Shown here one piece after another: positions 35,304-44,027 of a stretch of DNA of 64,000 bases (position 1 is the stretch's first letter; the number at the start of each line of letters is the position of its first letter). The stretch is from Massilia aurea (GTDB lineage: Bacteria; Pseudomonadota; Gammaproteobacteria; Burkholderiales; Burkholderiaceae_D), in NCBI RefSeq assembly GCF_024753205.1, contig NZ_JANUGZ010000005.1, forward strand, positions 434,001-498,000, in the 5' to 3' direction. Under the pieces are notes generated by a model that saw nothing but the letters and a program-made list of their open reading frames with translations, was not told the origin of the DNA and did no database searches. A program made the position numbers and the translations under genes.

Positions 35304-35630
35304 GCGTCGTACCTGAAGCGCGGCAGTATCGCGCTGCCTGATCGAGGCTGCATCTTCGGATGCAGCCTTTTTTGTTGGCGTAGTCAACATGTTCTGTGGA
35401 TGATGTCGATAACTGTACAGAACACATGATCGCGGGAGCTGACCCGCCCGCAATCCTGGCCGAGCGCGGATTTGTCACTCTGGAATGCTGCGAATGCCGT
35501 GTTTGATGTCGTTTCGCTACTGCCAGGTAGCAGGACTGACGCCAAAAGCCGACACATTTTAATTCCTTGAGTCAATTTTTATTCTTTCTGGCATAGAATC
35601 TACGCTGCAAGAATTAGACCAAGGAACGGT
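35304..35630. other. Intergenic region prc-mshE
   Basis: It holds the prc terminator (35346-35373) and an inverted repeat TGTTCTGT / ACAGAACA (35390-35397 and 35417-35424, 19-nt spacer). The final 70 bases before mshE are AT-rich with a possible -10 TAGAAT at 35594-35599 but no -35 at normal distance. No gene is seen. Confidence 0.5.
35346..35373 (+). terminator. Rho-independent terminator after prc
   Basis: A perfect 9-bp stem GGCTGCATC / GATGCAGCC closed by a TTCG tetraloop, followed by six T residues. It lies 42 bases past the prc stop. Confidence 0.92.
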
Positions 35631-37334
35631 ATGGCACGGCCAGAGAAAGTGCGTCTCGGCGAAGTATTGATGCAGCAAAAGCTGTTGAGTGAAGAACAGC
35701 TGCAGCAGGCCCTTGCTGACCAGAAGCGCACTGGTCGCAAACTCGGGCGCGTTTTTGTCGAGAGCGGTTTCGTCACCGAGGATCAGATTTCCGGCGCACT
35801 GGCGCGCCAGCTCGATATCCCGTATATCAACCTCAAGTTCTACAACATCAACGCCGATCTGGTGCGGCTGTTGCCCGAGACCGCTGCACGCCGCTTTCGC
35901 GCTCTGGTGCTGGAAGATCGTGGCGACGCCATGCTGGTGGGCGTGTCCGACCCTACCGACTTGTTCGCCTACGATGAAATCGCGCGGCTGATCAAGAAGG
36001 GCGTCGAACTGGCCGTGGTCAACGAGACCGAGGTGCTGGGCGCGATCGACCGCATCTACCGCCGCACCGGCGAGATCACGGGCCTGGCGCGCGAAGTCGA
36101 GGCCGACCTGGGCGACGTGTCCATCGACTTCGGCGCGCTGGCGGCCAACCCGGGACTCGAAGAGGCCCCGATCGTCAAGCTGCTGCAATCGGTGTTCGAC
36201 GATGCGGCCCAGGTGCGTGCATCCGACATCCACATCGAACCGCAGGACGGGCGCCTGCAGATCCGTTTTCGCATCGACGGTGTGCTGCACCTGCAGACCG
36301 AGGCCGACCTGAAGGTGGCCACGCCGCTGGCGCTGCGCCTCAAGCTGATGGCCGACCTGGACATCTCCGAAAAGCGCCTGCCGCAGGATGGCCGCTTTGC
36401 CGTCAAGGTGCGCAACCAGCGTATCGACGTGCGTATCTCGACCATGCCGACGCAGTACGGCGAATCGGTCGTCATGCGTCTCTTGAACCAGGGCGGCACC
36501 AATCTGCGCCTGGACGCCATCGGCATGCCGGCGCGCCTGGTCGAGCGCTTCCGCGCGATTGTCGCGCGCCCGAACGGGCTGGTGCTGGTCACCGGGCCGA
36601 CCGGTAGCGGCAAGACGACGACACTCTACAGCGCGCTGGCCGAACTCAATTCGGTCGAGAAGAAGCTGATCACGGTCGAGGACCCGGTCGAGTATCGCCT
36701 CTCGGGCATCAACCAGGTGCAGGTCAACGACAAGATCGAACTGACCTTTGCGCGCGTGCTGCGCTCGGCACTGCGGCAAGACCCGGACATCGTGCTGGTG
36801 GGCGAGATGCGTGACCAGGAAACGGCGCAGATCGGCCTGCGCGCCGCAATGACTGGTCACCTGGTTCTGTCGACGCTGCACACGAACGATGCGGCCAGCA
36901 CGCCGCTGCGCCTGATGGACATGGGCGTGCCGCGCTACATGGTCGGCGGCTCGCTGCAGGCCGTGCTGGCCCAGCGCCTGGTGCGCGTGATCTGCGAGAG
37001 CTGCACGGTCGACTACCAGCCGGCCGCAAACGAAGTCGAGTGGCTGCGCTCCGAACTGAAGGAGCTGGCCGCGAGCACGCGCTTCTTCCACGGCAAGGGC
37101 TGCTCGCATTGCAACGGTACCGGCTACCGGGGCCGCACCGGCGTCTACGAACTGCTGGAAATGACGCGCGCCGTGACCGAGGCCGTCAACCATCCCGATC
37201 CGGGGCACTTTCTGAAAGTCGCCCAGGCCGAGATGCGCGGCGACACGCTGCGCCGCCATGCGGTGAGCCTGGCCGTGCAGGGGCGCTCCACGATCTCCGA
37301 GGCGATGCGGGTCAGTAACCAGTTCGACGATTAA
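35631..37334 (+). CDS. mshE: MSHA pilus assembly ATPase MshE
   Basis: A 567-aa GspE/PilB-type extension ATPase. The N-terminal MshEN domain has a 24-residue c-di-GMP-binding motif (starting RLGEVLMQQKLL at residue 9 and ending in Gln) and a second similar one (KLGRVFVESGFV). The ATPase core has Walker A TGPTGSGKTT, the GEMRDQETAQIGLRAA Walker B/Asp region, TLHTNDAAST and the zinc-type pairs CESC and CSHC. It powers pilus polymerisation, probably only with c-di-GMP bound. It is the first gene of the locus, 18 nt ahead of mshG. Confidence 0.94.
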   Translation: MARPEKVRLGEVLMQQKLLSEEQLQQALADQKRTGRKLGRVFVESGFVTEDQISGALARQLDIPYINLKFYNINADLVRLLPETAARRFRALVLEDRGDAMLVGVSDPTDLFAYDEIARLIKKGVELAVVNETEVLGAIDRIYRRTGEITGLAREVEADLGDVSIDFGALAANPGLEEAPIVKLLQSVFDDAAQVRASDIHIEPQDGRLQIRFRIDGVLHLQTEADLKVATPLALRLKLMADLDISEKRLPQDGRFAVKVRNQRIDVRISTMPTQYGESVVMRLLNQGGTNLRLDAIGMPARLVERFRAIVARPNGLVLVTGPTGSGKTTTLYSALAELNSVEKKLITVEDPVEYRLSGINQVQVNDKIELTFARVLRSALRQDPDIVLVGEMRDQETAQIGLRAAMTGHLVLSTLHTNDAASTPLRLMDMGVPRYMVGGSLQAVLAQRLVRVICESCTVDYQPAANEVEWLRSELKELAASTRFFHGKGCSHCNGTGYRGRTGVYELLEMTRAVTEAVNHPDPGHFLKVAQAEMRGDTLRRHAVSLAVQGRSTISEAMRVSNQFDD

Positions 37335-37352
37335 GGCGAGAGCCGATAAACG

Positions 37353-38597
37353 ATGCCATTTTTTGCCTATAAAGGCCGCGACGGACGCGGCGAGTTGCTG
37401 CAGGGCGTGCTTGAAGGCGTCGACAGCGGCGCGGTCGCGGACCAACTGTTCGGCAGCGGCGTGACGCCGCTCGAGATCAGCGTGACCAAGCGGCGCGCGA
37501 CCAGCGGCGGCGCTGGCAGCAGCCTCGGCTGGCGCGAGCGCCTGTTCGAGAAAAAGGTCACGTCGATGGACGTGCAACTGTTCAGCCGCCAGATTTACAC
37601 GCTGCTGAAATCAGGCGTGCCGATCATGCGCGGGCTGGCCGGGCTGCAGGAGTCGGCCATCAGCCCGGCATTCGCGCGCATCATCAAGGACCTGCGCGAG
37701 TCGCTCGACGCCGGGCGCGAGCTGTCCATCGCAATGGGCCGCCACCCGCTCGTGTTCACGCCGTTCTACCTGTCGATGGTCAAGGTCGGTGAAATGACCG
37801 GGCGCCTGGAAGAAGTGTTCCTACGCCTGTTCGACCACCTCGAGTTCGATCGCGATATGCGCGAGCGCGTCAAGACGGCGCTGCGCTATCCGACCTTCGT
37901 TGTCATCGCCATGGTGCTGGCGATGGTCGTCGTGAATATTTTCGTGATCCCCAAGTTTGCATCGGTGTTCCAGTCGTTTGGCGCCGAATTACCGCTGATG
38001 ACGCGTGTGCTGCTGACGACTTCGCAGTTCACCATCGCCTGGTGGCCGGCACTGGCCGGTGTGACCGTTGCGTCCATCATTGGCTTCAAGGCCTGGACCC
38101 GCACGTTGAATGGCCGGCTGGTCTGGGACCGCGTCAAGCTGCGCCTGCCAGTTGCCGGCAAGATTATCCATAAAGGGACGATGGCGCGGTTTGCGCGCAG
38201 CTTTGCGTTGTCGCTGCGCAGTGGCGTACCGATCGTGCAAGCGCTGACGGTCGTATCGCAGACGGCGGACAACGCCTATCTCAGTTCGCGCGTCGACCAG
38301 ATGCGCGACGGCGTCGAACGCGGGGAGAGCATCCTGCGCACATCGACCGCCGCGAACGTGTTCACACCGATCGTGCTGCAGATGATCGCAGTGGGCGAGG
38401 AAACCGGTTCGATCGATGACCTGATGGACGAGATCGCCCTGATGTACGAGCGCGAAGTCGATTACGAACTCAAGACGCTCTCGAGCCAGATCGAGCCGAT
38501 CCTGATCACCTTCCTGGGCATCATGGTGCTGATCCTGGCGCTGGGTATTTTCCTGCCGATCTGGGATCTGGGACAGGCGGCATTGCATCCGAAATAA
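37353..38597 (+). CDS. mshG: MSHA inner-membrane platform protein MshG
   Basis: A 414-aa GspF/PilC-family protein. It begins MPFFAYKGRDGRG, the usual start, and has two repeats of the T2SSF domain (about 75-200 and 275-400), each with PF/FARSFALSLRSGVPI-type helices, and three membrane helices (near 180, 225 and 385). It forms the platform on which MshE acts to add pilin subunits. It is co-transcribed with mshE. The following 270 bp lead to the pilin gene with its own leader. Confidence 0.93.
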   Translation: MPFFAYKGRDGRGELLQGVLEGVDSGAVADQLFGSGVTPLEISVTKRRATSGGAGSSLGWRERLFEKKVTSMDVQLFSRQIYTLLKSGVPIMRGLAGLQESAISPAFARIIKDLRESLDAGRELSIAMGRHPLVFTPFYLSMVKVGEMTGRLEEVFLRLFDHLEFDRDMRERVKTALRYPTFVVIAMVLAMVVVNIFVIPKFASVFQSFGAELPLMTRVLLTTSQFTIAWWPALAGVTVASIIGFKAWTRTLNGRLVWDRVKLRLPVAGKIIHKGTMARFARSFALSLRSGVPIVQALTVVSQTADNAYLSSRVDQMRDGVERGESILRTSTAANVFTPIVLQMIAVGEETGSIDDLMDEIALMYEREVDYELKTLSSQIEPILITFLGIMVLILALGIFLPIWDLGQAALHPK

Positions 38598-38867
38598 CAC
38601 GGGTCACAGACGAGTGTTGCGTAATGGCACCAAATCAGGGGTTGCCGAGCAGAAAATCCGCGCTAGCGCAAAATACTTTGTGGAAAGTTCTTCCTGTATA
38701 TCGAAATTTCCCTAGGCCAATGTAGAATTCTTTGTGCGCTCTCCGCCGTCAGGCCTGGATGAGGGCAAAGATACCAGAGGGATCGGTCTGCTGCGTGCCT
38801 TGGTGCACCGGTCCTCAATCATACAGTCGAAAGGATTTTCATCCTTTCAATCATACGGAGAGTAGCG

Positions 38868-39326
38868 ATGAACAAAGGTTTCAACAAAGGCGCGCAAGGC
38901 GGTTTCACCCTGATCGAACTGATCGTCGTGATCGTGATCCTGGGCATTCTTGCAGCAACGGCGCTGCCGAAATTCGCCAGCCTGAGCGGCGATGCCCGTG
39001 CAGCGTCGCTGCAGGGCGCCCGCGGTGCCTTGAGCGCCGCGTCGTCGATGTTGCGTGGCAAGTTTCTGATTACCAACACGACCGATATCGTTGTTGAAGG
39101 CGAGACCATCAAGATGGTCAACGGCTACCCAAGCGTGGCCACGATCGGCGCGGCAGCCGGCCTGAGCGACAAGGACTACAAGTCGGCAATCAATGGTCAA
39201 ACCGTGACGTTCACGCCACTGAACATGCCGCCAGCCCTGGATACCACCTGTAACGTGCGCTACACCGAAGCGACCGCCGCTGTCCCGGCACCGGTCATTC
39301 AGGTGGTCAGCACGAAGTGCGAATAA
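38868..39326 (+). CDS. mshA: MSHA-type major prepilin
   Basis: A 152-aa type IV prepilin. The prepilin signal is short and basic (MNKGFNKGAQGG) and is cut before FTLIELIVVIVILGILAA, the N-terminal pilin helix with Glu5. The two C-terminal cysteines (in DTTCNVRY and TKCE) can form the disulphide loop of the pilin head. A GGAGAG ribosome site precedes the ATG. It has a 270-bp leader and a strong terminator behind it, so it can be made in large excess over the assembly genes, as expected of a main subunit. It could be named mshA or mshB; no second pilin lies nearby. Confidence 0.9.
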   Translation: MNKGFNKGAQGGFTLIELIVVIVILGILAATALPKFASLSGDARAASLQGARGALSAASSMLRGKFLITNTTDIVVEGETIKMVNGYPSVATIGAAAGLSDKDYKSAINGQTVTFTPLNMPPALDTTCNVRYTEATAAVPAPVIQVVSTKCE

Positions 39327-39344
39327 TCGTCGTGATCTGATCAG

Positions 39345-39373
39345 AAAAGCGCTGCTAAGGCAGCGCTTTTTTT
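39345..39373 (+). terminator. Rho-independent terminator after the prepilin gene
   Basis: An 11-bp perfect stem AAAAGCGCTGC / GCAGCGCTTTT with a 4-nt loop, and a run of seven T. It separates the pilin transcript from mshI. Confidence 0.95.
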
Positions 39374-39491
39374 ATGGTGGTGTACTCGTTAGCTTGGAAT
39401 GACACCAAGCGAGGAACGCCGAGGGGGCGAAATCGGTGGCTAGGTAGCCACACGCCGACGATTACTTCACGTGTCCTACGTCTTTTTGTAA

Positions 39492-39518
39492 TTGCCCCCA
39501 ATCACTCTTGTCTATAAT
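39492..39518 (+). promoter_or_regulatory. Candidate promoter of the mshI-mshN operon
   Basis: TTGCCC (39492-39497) and a perfect TATAAT (39513-39518) are 15 nt apart, a little short. The TATAAT ends 51 bases before the mshI start and lies just beyond the pilin terminator. Confidence 0.4.
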
Positions 39519-39569
39519 CAAGACTTCTGTCGGTATCGACTTACTCTGCGATCAACACTGGCTGCTTGC

Positions 39570-40502
39570 ATGCGTCTGTTTAAAAGAGCGAAGAAAAAAG
39601 ATGGCTGGCTCGCTGTTGCCATCGGGCGCGACGGTGTGGCCATCACGAGCGTCAAGCGTGCGCCCGAGGCCAAGCCACTCGTGCATTTCGCGCAATTCTT
39701 TCCGGGTAATTCTGGTGTCGAAACCATCGAAAAAGCAGGCCGCGAAGGTCAGGCGGGTGTGCGTCACTGCACCACGCTGCTCACCGGCGGCGACTACCAG
39801 ATCCTCAACGTCGAAGCCCCGAACGTCCCGCCCGACGAAGTGAAAACGGCCGTGCGCTGGCGCCTGAAGGACATTCTCGACTTTCCGGCCGCTGAAGCGA
39901 CCATCGACGTGCTCGACATTGCGCTAGACGCCAACTCGCGCGCCCAGCAATCGGTGTTCGTCGTCGCGGCGAAAAACAGCATCATCGCGCCGCGCCAGAA
40001 ACTGTTCCTGGATGCCAAGGTCGAACTGACGGCGATCGATATCCCTGAAATGGCCCAGCGCAATGTGTCGGCCATGCTCGAGCCGGAAGGCCGCGGCATC
40101 GCCATGCTGTCGTTTGGCGACGATGGCGGACTGCTGACGGTGTCCTACCGCGGCGAGCTGTACCTGTCGCGCCGCTTCGATGTCACGCTGGCGCAATTGC
40201 TCGAACCGGACCACGACCGCAAACATGCGAGCTTCGACAAGATTACGCTCGAACTGCAACGCTCGCTCGACCATTTCGAGCGCCAGTATTCGTTCATCAG
40301 CGTCGCCAAGCTCATTCTCGGCCCCTCGGCCGTGACGGGGCTCGACGAATACCTGTCCAGCAATCTGTACACGCCGGTTGAAACGCTGAACCTGGCCGCT
40401 TTGTTCGACCTGTCGCGCACGCCCGAGCTGGCCGACCTGGCCCAGCAGCAGCGCTTTTTCCTGGCCATCGGCGCCGCGCTGCGGGACGGGGAGGGCGCAT
40501 GA
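39570..40502 (+). CDS. mshI: MSHA biogenesis protein MshI (PilM-like)
   Basis: A 310-aa actin-like PilM-type protein that anchors the alignment subcomplex at the inner membrane. The start MRLFKRAKKKDGWLAVAIG at 39570 fits the family; the frame is open further upstream without a ribosome site. An ATPase fold is suggested by VAIGRDGVAI, the central SFGDDGGLLTVSYRGE strand and LILGPSAVTGLDEYL. It overlaps the next gene by 4 nt (ATGA). Confidence 0.87.
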   Translation: MRLFKRAKKKDGWLAVAIGRDGVAITSVKRAPEAKPLVHFAQFFPGNSGVETIEKAGREGQAGVRHCTTLLTGGDYQILNVEAPNVPPDEVKTAVRWRLKDILDFPAAEATIDVLDIALDANSRAQQSVFVVAAKNSIIAPRQKLFLDAKVELTAIDIPEMAQRNVSAMLEPEGRGIAMLSFGDDGGLLTVSYRGELYLSRRFDVTLAQLLEPDHDRKHASFDKITLELQRSLDHFERQYSFISVAKLILGPSAVTGLDEYLSSNLYTPVETLNLAALFDLSRTPELADLAQQQRFFLAIGAALRDGEGA

Positions 40503-41158
40503 GCCAGCAGATCAATCTGTTCAATCCGGCGTTCCAGCCGCAAAAGCACGTGCTGTCGGCAGCGCAGCTGGCGCTGGCCGCCGGCGTGATCGTCGTCGGC
40601 ATCGCCGGCCTGGCACTGCTGGGGAGCATGCGCACGGCCGAGCTGCAGCAGCAGGCGGATGCTGGTGCGGTTCAGCTCGACAAGCGGCAAGCACGCCTGG
40701 CCTCGGTCAACACCGAATTCGTGCCGCGCGCGAAAGACGCGACGATGGCGGACCAGCTCCTTGACGCCGACCGCAAGCTGGCCGCCATGCGCCACGTATC
40801 GGGTGCGTTGTCACGGGGCGAACTGGGTGACACGAACGGCTTCGGTGGCTACTTCAAGGCGCTCGCGCGCCAGAGCATGCCGGGGTTGTGGCTGACCGGG
40901 GTGACGGTCGGTGCGGGCGGCGCGCAGATCGGCATCCGCGGCCGCGCGATGGACCCGGCCATGGTGCCTGGCTACCTGAATCGCCTGACGAGCGAGCCCC
41001 TGATGCAGGGTAAGTCGTTCGCCAGCCTGCAGATCGGCGAAGCGGCGCCGCTGCCAGTGCCGGCAGCCGTGCCCGGCGCGGATGGCCAGGCACCGACCCG
41101 CGCCGCGCCGTATGTCGAATTCAGCCTGCAGTCGGTTGCCACGGAGCCGCAGCCATGA
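40499..41158 (+). CDS. PilN-like MSHA protein (MshI2)
   Basis: A 219-aa protein with a single membrane helix (about 22-43) after the short conserved start MSQQINLFNPAF, then a coiled region and a small ferredoxin-like fold. This is the layout of PilN and of the second MshI protein of MSHA loci. It is predicted to bind MshI through its cytoplasmic N-terminus and MshJ in the periplasm. Both ends overlap neighbours by 4 nt, so translation is coupled. Confidence 0.85.
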   Translation: MSQQINLFNPAFQPQKHVLSAAQLALAAGVIVVGIAGLALLGSMRTAELQQQADAGAVQLDKRQARLASVNTEFVPRAKDATMADQLLDADRKLAAMRHVSGALSRGELGDTNGFGGYFKALARQSMPGLWLTGVTVGAGGAQIGIRGRAMDPAMVPGYLNRLTSEPLMQGKSFASLQIGEAAPLPVPAAVPGADGQAPTRAAPYVEFSLQSVATEPQP

Positions 41159-41850
41159 GCGCCTCGATCAAGCAGCGCGTGCTCGATGTGGCGGCGCGCA
41201 TGGACGCCCTGTCGCTGCGTGAACGCGGCATGGTGTTCGGCGCCACCATCGCGGTGCTGGCGTTTGCCGGGCACACCTTTGTGCTGACGCCGCAGGACGC
41301 GAAACAGGCAGCCCTGCGCACGCAAATCGAGCAACAGCAGGCCGCGAGCACCGCCATCGATGCCGAAATCACGGCGCGCGTGGAGGGTTCCCGGATCGAC
41401 CCCGACGCCCAGTCCCGCACGCGCCTGAACACAATGCAGCAGGAGATGGGGCAGCTGGGCAGCGAGCTGCTGGCGCTCGAACATGGCCTGGTGCCGCCCG
41501 AGCGCATGGGGCCACTGGTCGAAGGCATCCTGCGCGCCAACGGCCGCCTCAAGCTGGTCTCGATGCGCACGTTGCCGGCCGAACCGCTGGCAGCACCGTC
41601 AGCACCGGCAGCGCCGGCAACACCTTCGCCTGCAGCGGGGGGCGATGTGCCCCTGCTGTACCGGCACGGCGTCGAAGTCACGGTGCGCGGCAACTACCTC
41701 GACATGGTCGACTACATGAGCACACTCGACGCGATGCCGACGCGGATGTTCTGGGGCCGCGCCCAGCTCGACGTCGAAACCTATCCGACCGCGCGCCTGA
41801 CGCTCACGCTGCATACGCTCAGCCTGGACCGACAATGGATGAAGCTGTGA
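41155..41850 (+). CDS. mshJ: MSHA biogenesis protein MshJ (PilO-like)
   Basis: A 231-aa protein with one membrane helix (about 25-43), a coiled coil (AALRTQIEQQQAAS), a Pro/Ala linker (about 143-163) and a C-terminal ferredoxin-like domain ending ARLTLTLHTLSLDRQW. This matches MshJ/PilO, which pairs with the PilN-like protein in the alignment subcomplex. It overlaps the previous gene by 4 nt. Confidence 0.87.
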   Translation: MSASIKQRVLDVAARMDALSLRERGMVFGATIAVLAFAGHTFVLTPQDAKQAALRTQIEQQQAASTAIDAEITARVEGSRIDPDAQSRTRLNTMQQEMGQLGSELLALEHGLVPPERMGPLVEGILRANGRLKLVSMRTLPAEPLAAPSAPAAPATPSPAAGGDVPLLYRHGVEVTVRGNYLDMVDYMSTLDAMPTRMFWGRAQLDVETYPTARLTLTLHTLSLDRQWMKL

Positions 41851-42197
41851 AGAACCTGACCAAGACCGTGCTGGCCTGCCTCGCGCTGTGCCAGCTGCCT
41901 GCCGTCGCGCAGCCGTTGCAGGACCCGACCCGCCCACCGGCCGGCATGGACCGGATCGCGCTCGATCCGGCCGTACAGGCCAGCGTCCCGCGCCTGCAAT
42001 CGGTGCTGATCGCGCCGCATGCGGGCGGGCGTCACGTGGCCGTGATCGACGGCGAAACGCTGCGTCTGGGAGAGCTTTACAAAGGCGCACGGATCACGAG
42101 TATCAAGCCTGGCGAGGTCATCCTCATGCGCGGCAACGCGCGCCAGGTGCTGCGCATGGATGCACCGCTGTCCGGCATGACGCCGGTTGCCCGCTAA
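41847..42197 (+). CDS. mshK: MSHA biogenesis protein MshK (PilP-like)
   Basis: A 116-aa exported protein with signal peptide (KNLTKTVLACLALCQLPAVA) and the motif QPLQDPTRPP seen in MshK/PilP proteins, then a small beta domain (VAVIDGETLRLGEL, ILMRGNARQVLRM). It links the inner-membrane complex to the secretin. Start choice: GTG at 41847 gives a normal basic signal peptide and the GTGA overlap used throughout this operon. The ATG at 41835 would add MDEA, which is acidic and unusual before a signal peptide, but it remains possible. Confidence 0.8.
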   Translation: MKNLTKTVLACLALCQLPAVAQPLQDPTRPPAGMDRIALDPAVQASVPRLQSVLIAPHAGGRHVAVIDGETLRLGELYKGARITSIKPGEVILMRGNARQVLRMDAPLSGMTPVAR

Positions 42198-42200
42198 CCA

Positions 42201-44027
42201 ATGAAGTACGTACCCACCATGACACCCAAGTTTGTAATGGCGCCGCGCGCTCTGGCCGTGGCGCTTGCCGTCACCGTGCTCCTTGGCGGCTGCCAGAGCG
42301 CGCCACAGAACGCCACCTATGACGCGATCACGAAAGAGCTGACGAAAGCCAGCACCCAGCAGGGCGCCCGCCCTGCGGTGGACGACGCGGTGGCCAATGC
42401 GCTGCTGCCGCCGGCGGCAACGCTGGCCAGCCAGCTGCCCAAGGCCAGGCCCGCACTGGAAGAGCGCTTCAACGTCGCCTTCAACAACGTCCCGGCGCAG
42501 CAGTTCTTCCGCTCGATCGTGGCCGGCACCCGCTACAACATACTGGTGCACCCGGACGTGACGGGCAATATCAGCGCCAACCTGAAAGACGTGACGCTGG
42601 TCGAAACGCTGGAAGCGGTGCGCGACATGTATGGCTACGACTACAAGATCGACGGCGCCCGCATCGCGATCCGCCCGCTGACGATGCAGACGCGCATGTT
42701 CCATGTGAACTACCTGACAGCGCAGCGCAGCGGCACGTCGAATCTGCGCGTGTCATCGACGTCGGTGGCGGACGCCGGCAACGGCAACAACAATAACAAT
42801 AACAACGGTGGCGGCAACAACGGCGGCCAGAACAACGGCGGCCAGAACGGTAACAACAACGGCAACAACGGCAACAACAGCAACGGCCAGACCCAGACCA
42901 ACAGCACCGACGTTCGCACGCGCTCGGACAACGACTTCTGGGGCGATCTGAAGCTGTCGATTGCCGCCATCGTCGGCTCGACTGAAGGCGGCCGCAGCGT
43001 CGTCGTCAGCCCGCAATCGGGCGTGCTCGTGATCCGCGCGATGCCGGACGAATTGCGCAATGTCGACGCTTACCTGAAGGCCACCCAGCTGTCGGTCGAC
43101 CGCCAGGTCATCCTCGAAGCCAAGATCCTCGAGGTGGAGCTGAACGACAGCTTCCAGAGCGGCATCAACTGGGCCTCATTCGCCTCGTTCCGCGGCTCGC
43201 ACCCCAACCGCGTTTCGGGCGGCCTGATCTCGCCCGGCGCCAACCTGGCGCCGCTGCCTTACACGGGCGGTCAGCCGCCTGTCATCAACAGCGGCCAGGG
43301 CCTCGCGGCCAGCACCGGCTTCTCGCTGTCGAATGCCGCGACGGCGGCCGGCTCGCTGTTCGGCTTTGCGTTCCAGACGAATAACTTCGCAGCGCTGATC
43401 ACGTTCCTCGAATCGCAGGGCAGCGTGCACGTGCTGTCGAGCCCCCGCATCGCGGCGGTCAACAACCAGAAGGCCGTGCTCAAGATCGGCACCGATGAAT
43501 TCTTTGTCACCGGTGTGACCAATAACATCACGACGGGCGACAACGGCAGCATCGTCAGCCCGAGCGTGACGGTGCAGCCGTTCTTCTCCGGCGTCGTGCT
43601 CGACGTGACGCCGCAGATCGACGCCAACGGGAACATCCTGCTGCACGTGCACCCGTCGGTCAGCCAGGTCACCACCGTCAACAAGGATGTCGATCTGGGC
43701 TCGGGCGGCACGCTGCGCCTGCCGCTGGCGGCATCGAGCACGTCGGAACTCGACAGCATCGTGCGCGGCCGCAACGGGCAAGTGGTGGCCATCGGCGGCC
43801 TGATGCGCCAGGCATCTACCGGCGACACCGACCAGCTGCCGGGCGCCGACAAGATCCCGCTCCTGGGCAACCTGTTTCGTAACAAGAACCGGACCAACCA
43901 GAAGCGCGAGCTGGTCGTGCTGATCAAGCCGACCATCGTCGAAGGCGCCAGTGACTGGAGCGAAGACATGATGGACGCGAGCCGCCGCATCGAGCAGCTC
44001 GATCCCCGTATGCGAGGGCGCGACTGA
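42201..44027 (+). CDS. mshL: MSHA secretin MshL
   Basis: A 608-aa outer-membrane secretin and lipoprotein. The lipobox is LLGGC near residue 31. A short N-terminal STN-like domain (NVAFNNVPAQQFFRSIVAG), N domains and the secretin domain follow, with VLSSPRIAAVNNQKAVLKIG and the final VAIGGLMRQ-type amphipathic segment. Between the N domains lies a low-complexity Asn/Gly/Gln insert of about 40 residues (42778-42905), probably a flexible loop prone to slippage. A TGATG overlap couples it to mshM. Confidence 0.93.
   Translation: MKYVPTMTPKFVMAPRALAVALAVTVLLGGCQSAPQNATYDAITKELTKASTQQGARPAVDDAVANALLPPAATLASQLPKARPALEERFNVAFNNVPAQQFFRSIVAGTRYNILVHPDVTGNISANLKDVTLVETLEAVRDMYGYDYKIDGARIAIRPLTMQTRMFHVNYLTAQRSGTSNLRVSSTSVADAGNGNNNNNNNGGGNNGGQNNGGQNGNNNGNNGNNSNGQTQTNSTDVRTRSDNDFWGDLKLSIAAIVGSTEGGRSVVVSPQSGVLVIRAMPDELRNVDAYLKATQLSVDRQVILEAKILEVELNDSFQSGINWASFASFRGSHPNRVSGGLISPGANLAPLPYTGGQPPVINSGQGLAASTGFSLSNAATAAGSLFGFAFQTNNFAALITFLESQGSVHVLSSPRIAAVNNQKAVLKIGTDEFFVTGVTNNITTGDNGSIVSPSVTVQPFFSGVVLDVTPQIDANGNILLHVHPSVSQVTTVNKDVDLGSGGTLRLPLAASSTSELDSIVRGRNGQVVAIGGLMRQASTGDTDQLPGADKIPLLGNLFRNKNRTNQKRELVVLIKPTIVEGASDWSEDMMDASRRIEQLDPRMRGRD

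Noticed and set aside
35411..35424. CTGTACAG as a LexA box
   Set aside because: The half-sites are directly joined, without the central spacer of an SOS box, and neither flanking gene is an SOS gene.
29267..35453. Long minus-strand frames opposite the penicillin acylase and prc
   Set aside because: Antisense shadows of well-supported genes.
42778..42905. AAC/GGC-rich microsatellite as a separate repeat element
   Set aside because: It is in frame within mshL and encodes an Asn/Gly loop, so it is treated as part of that gene.
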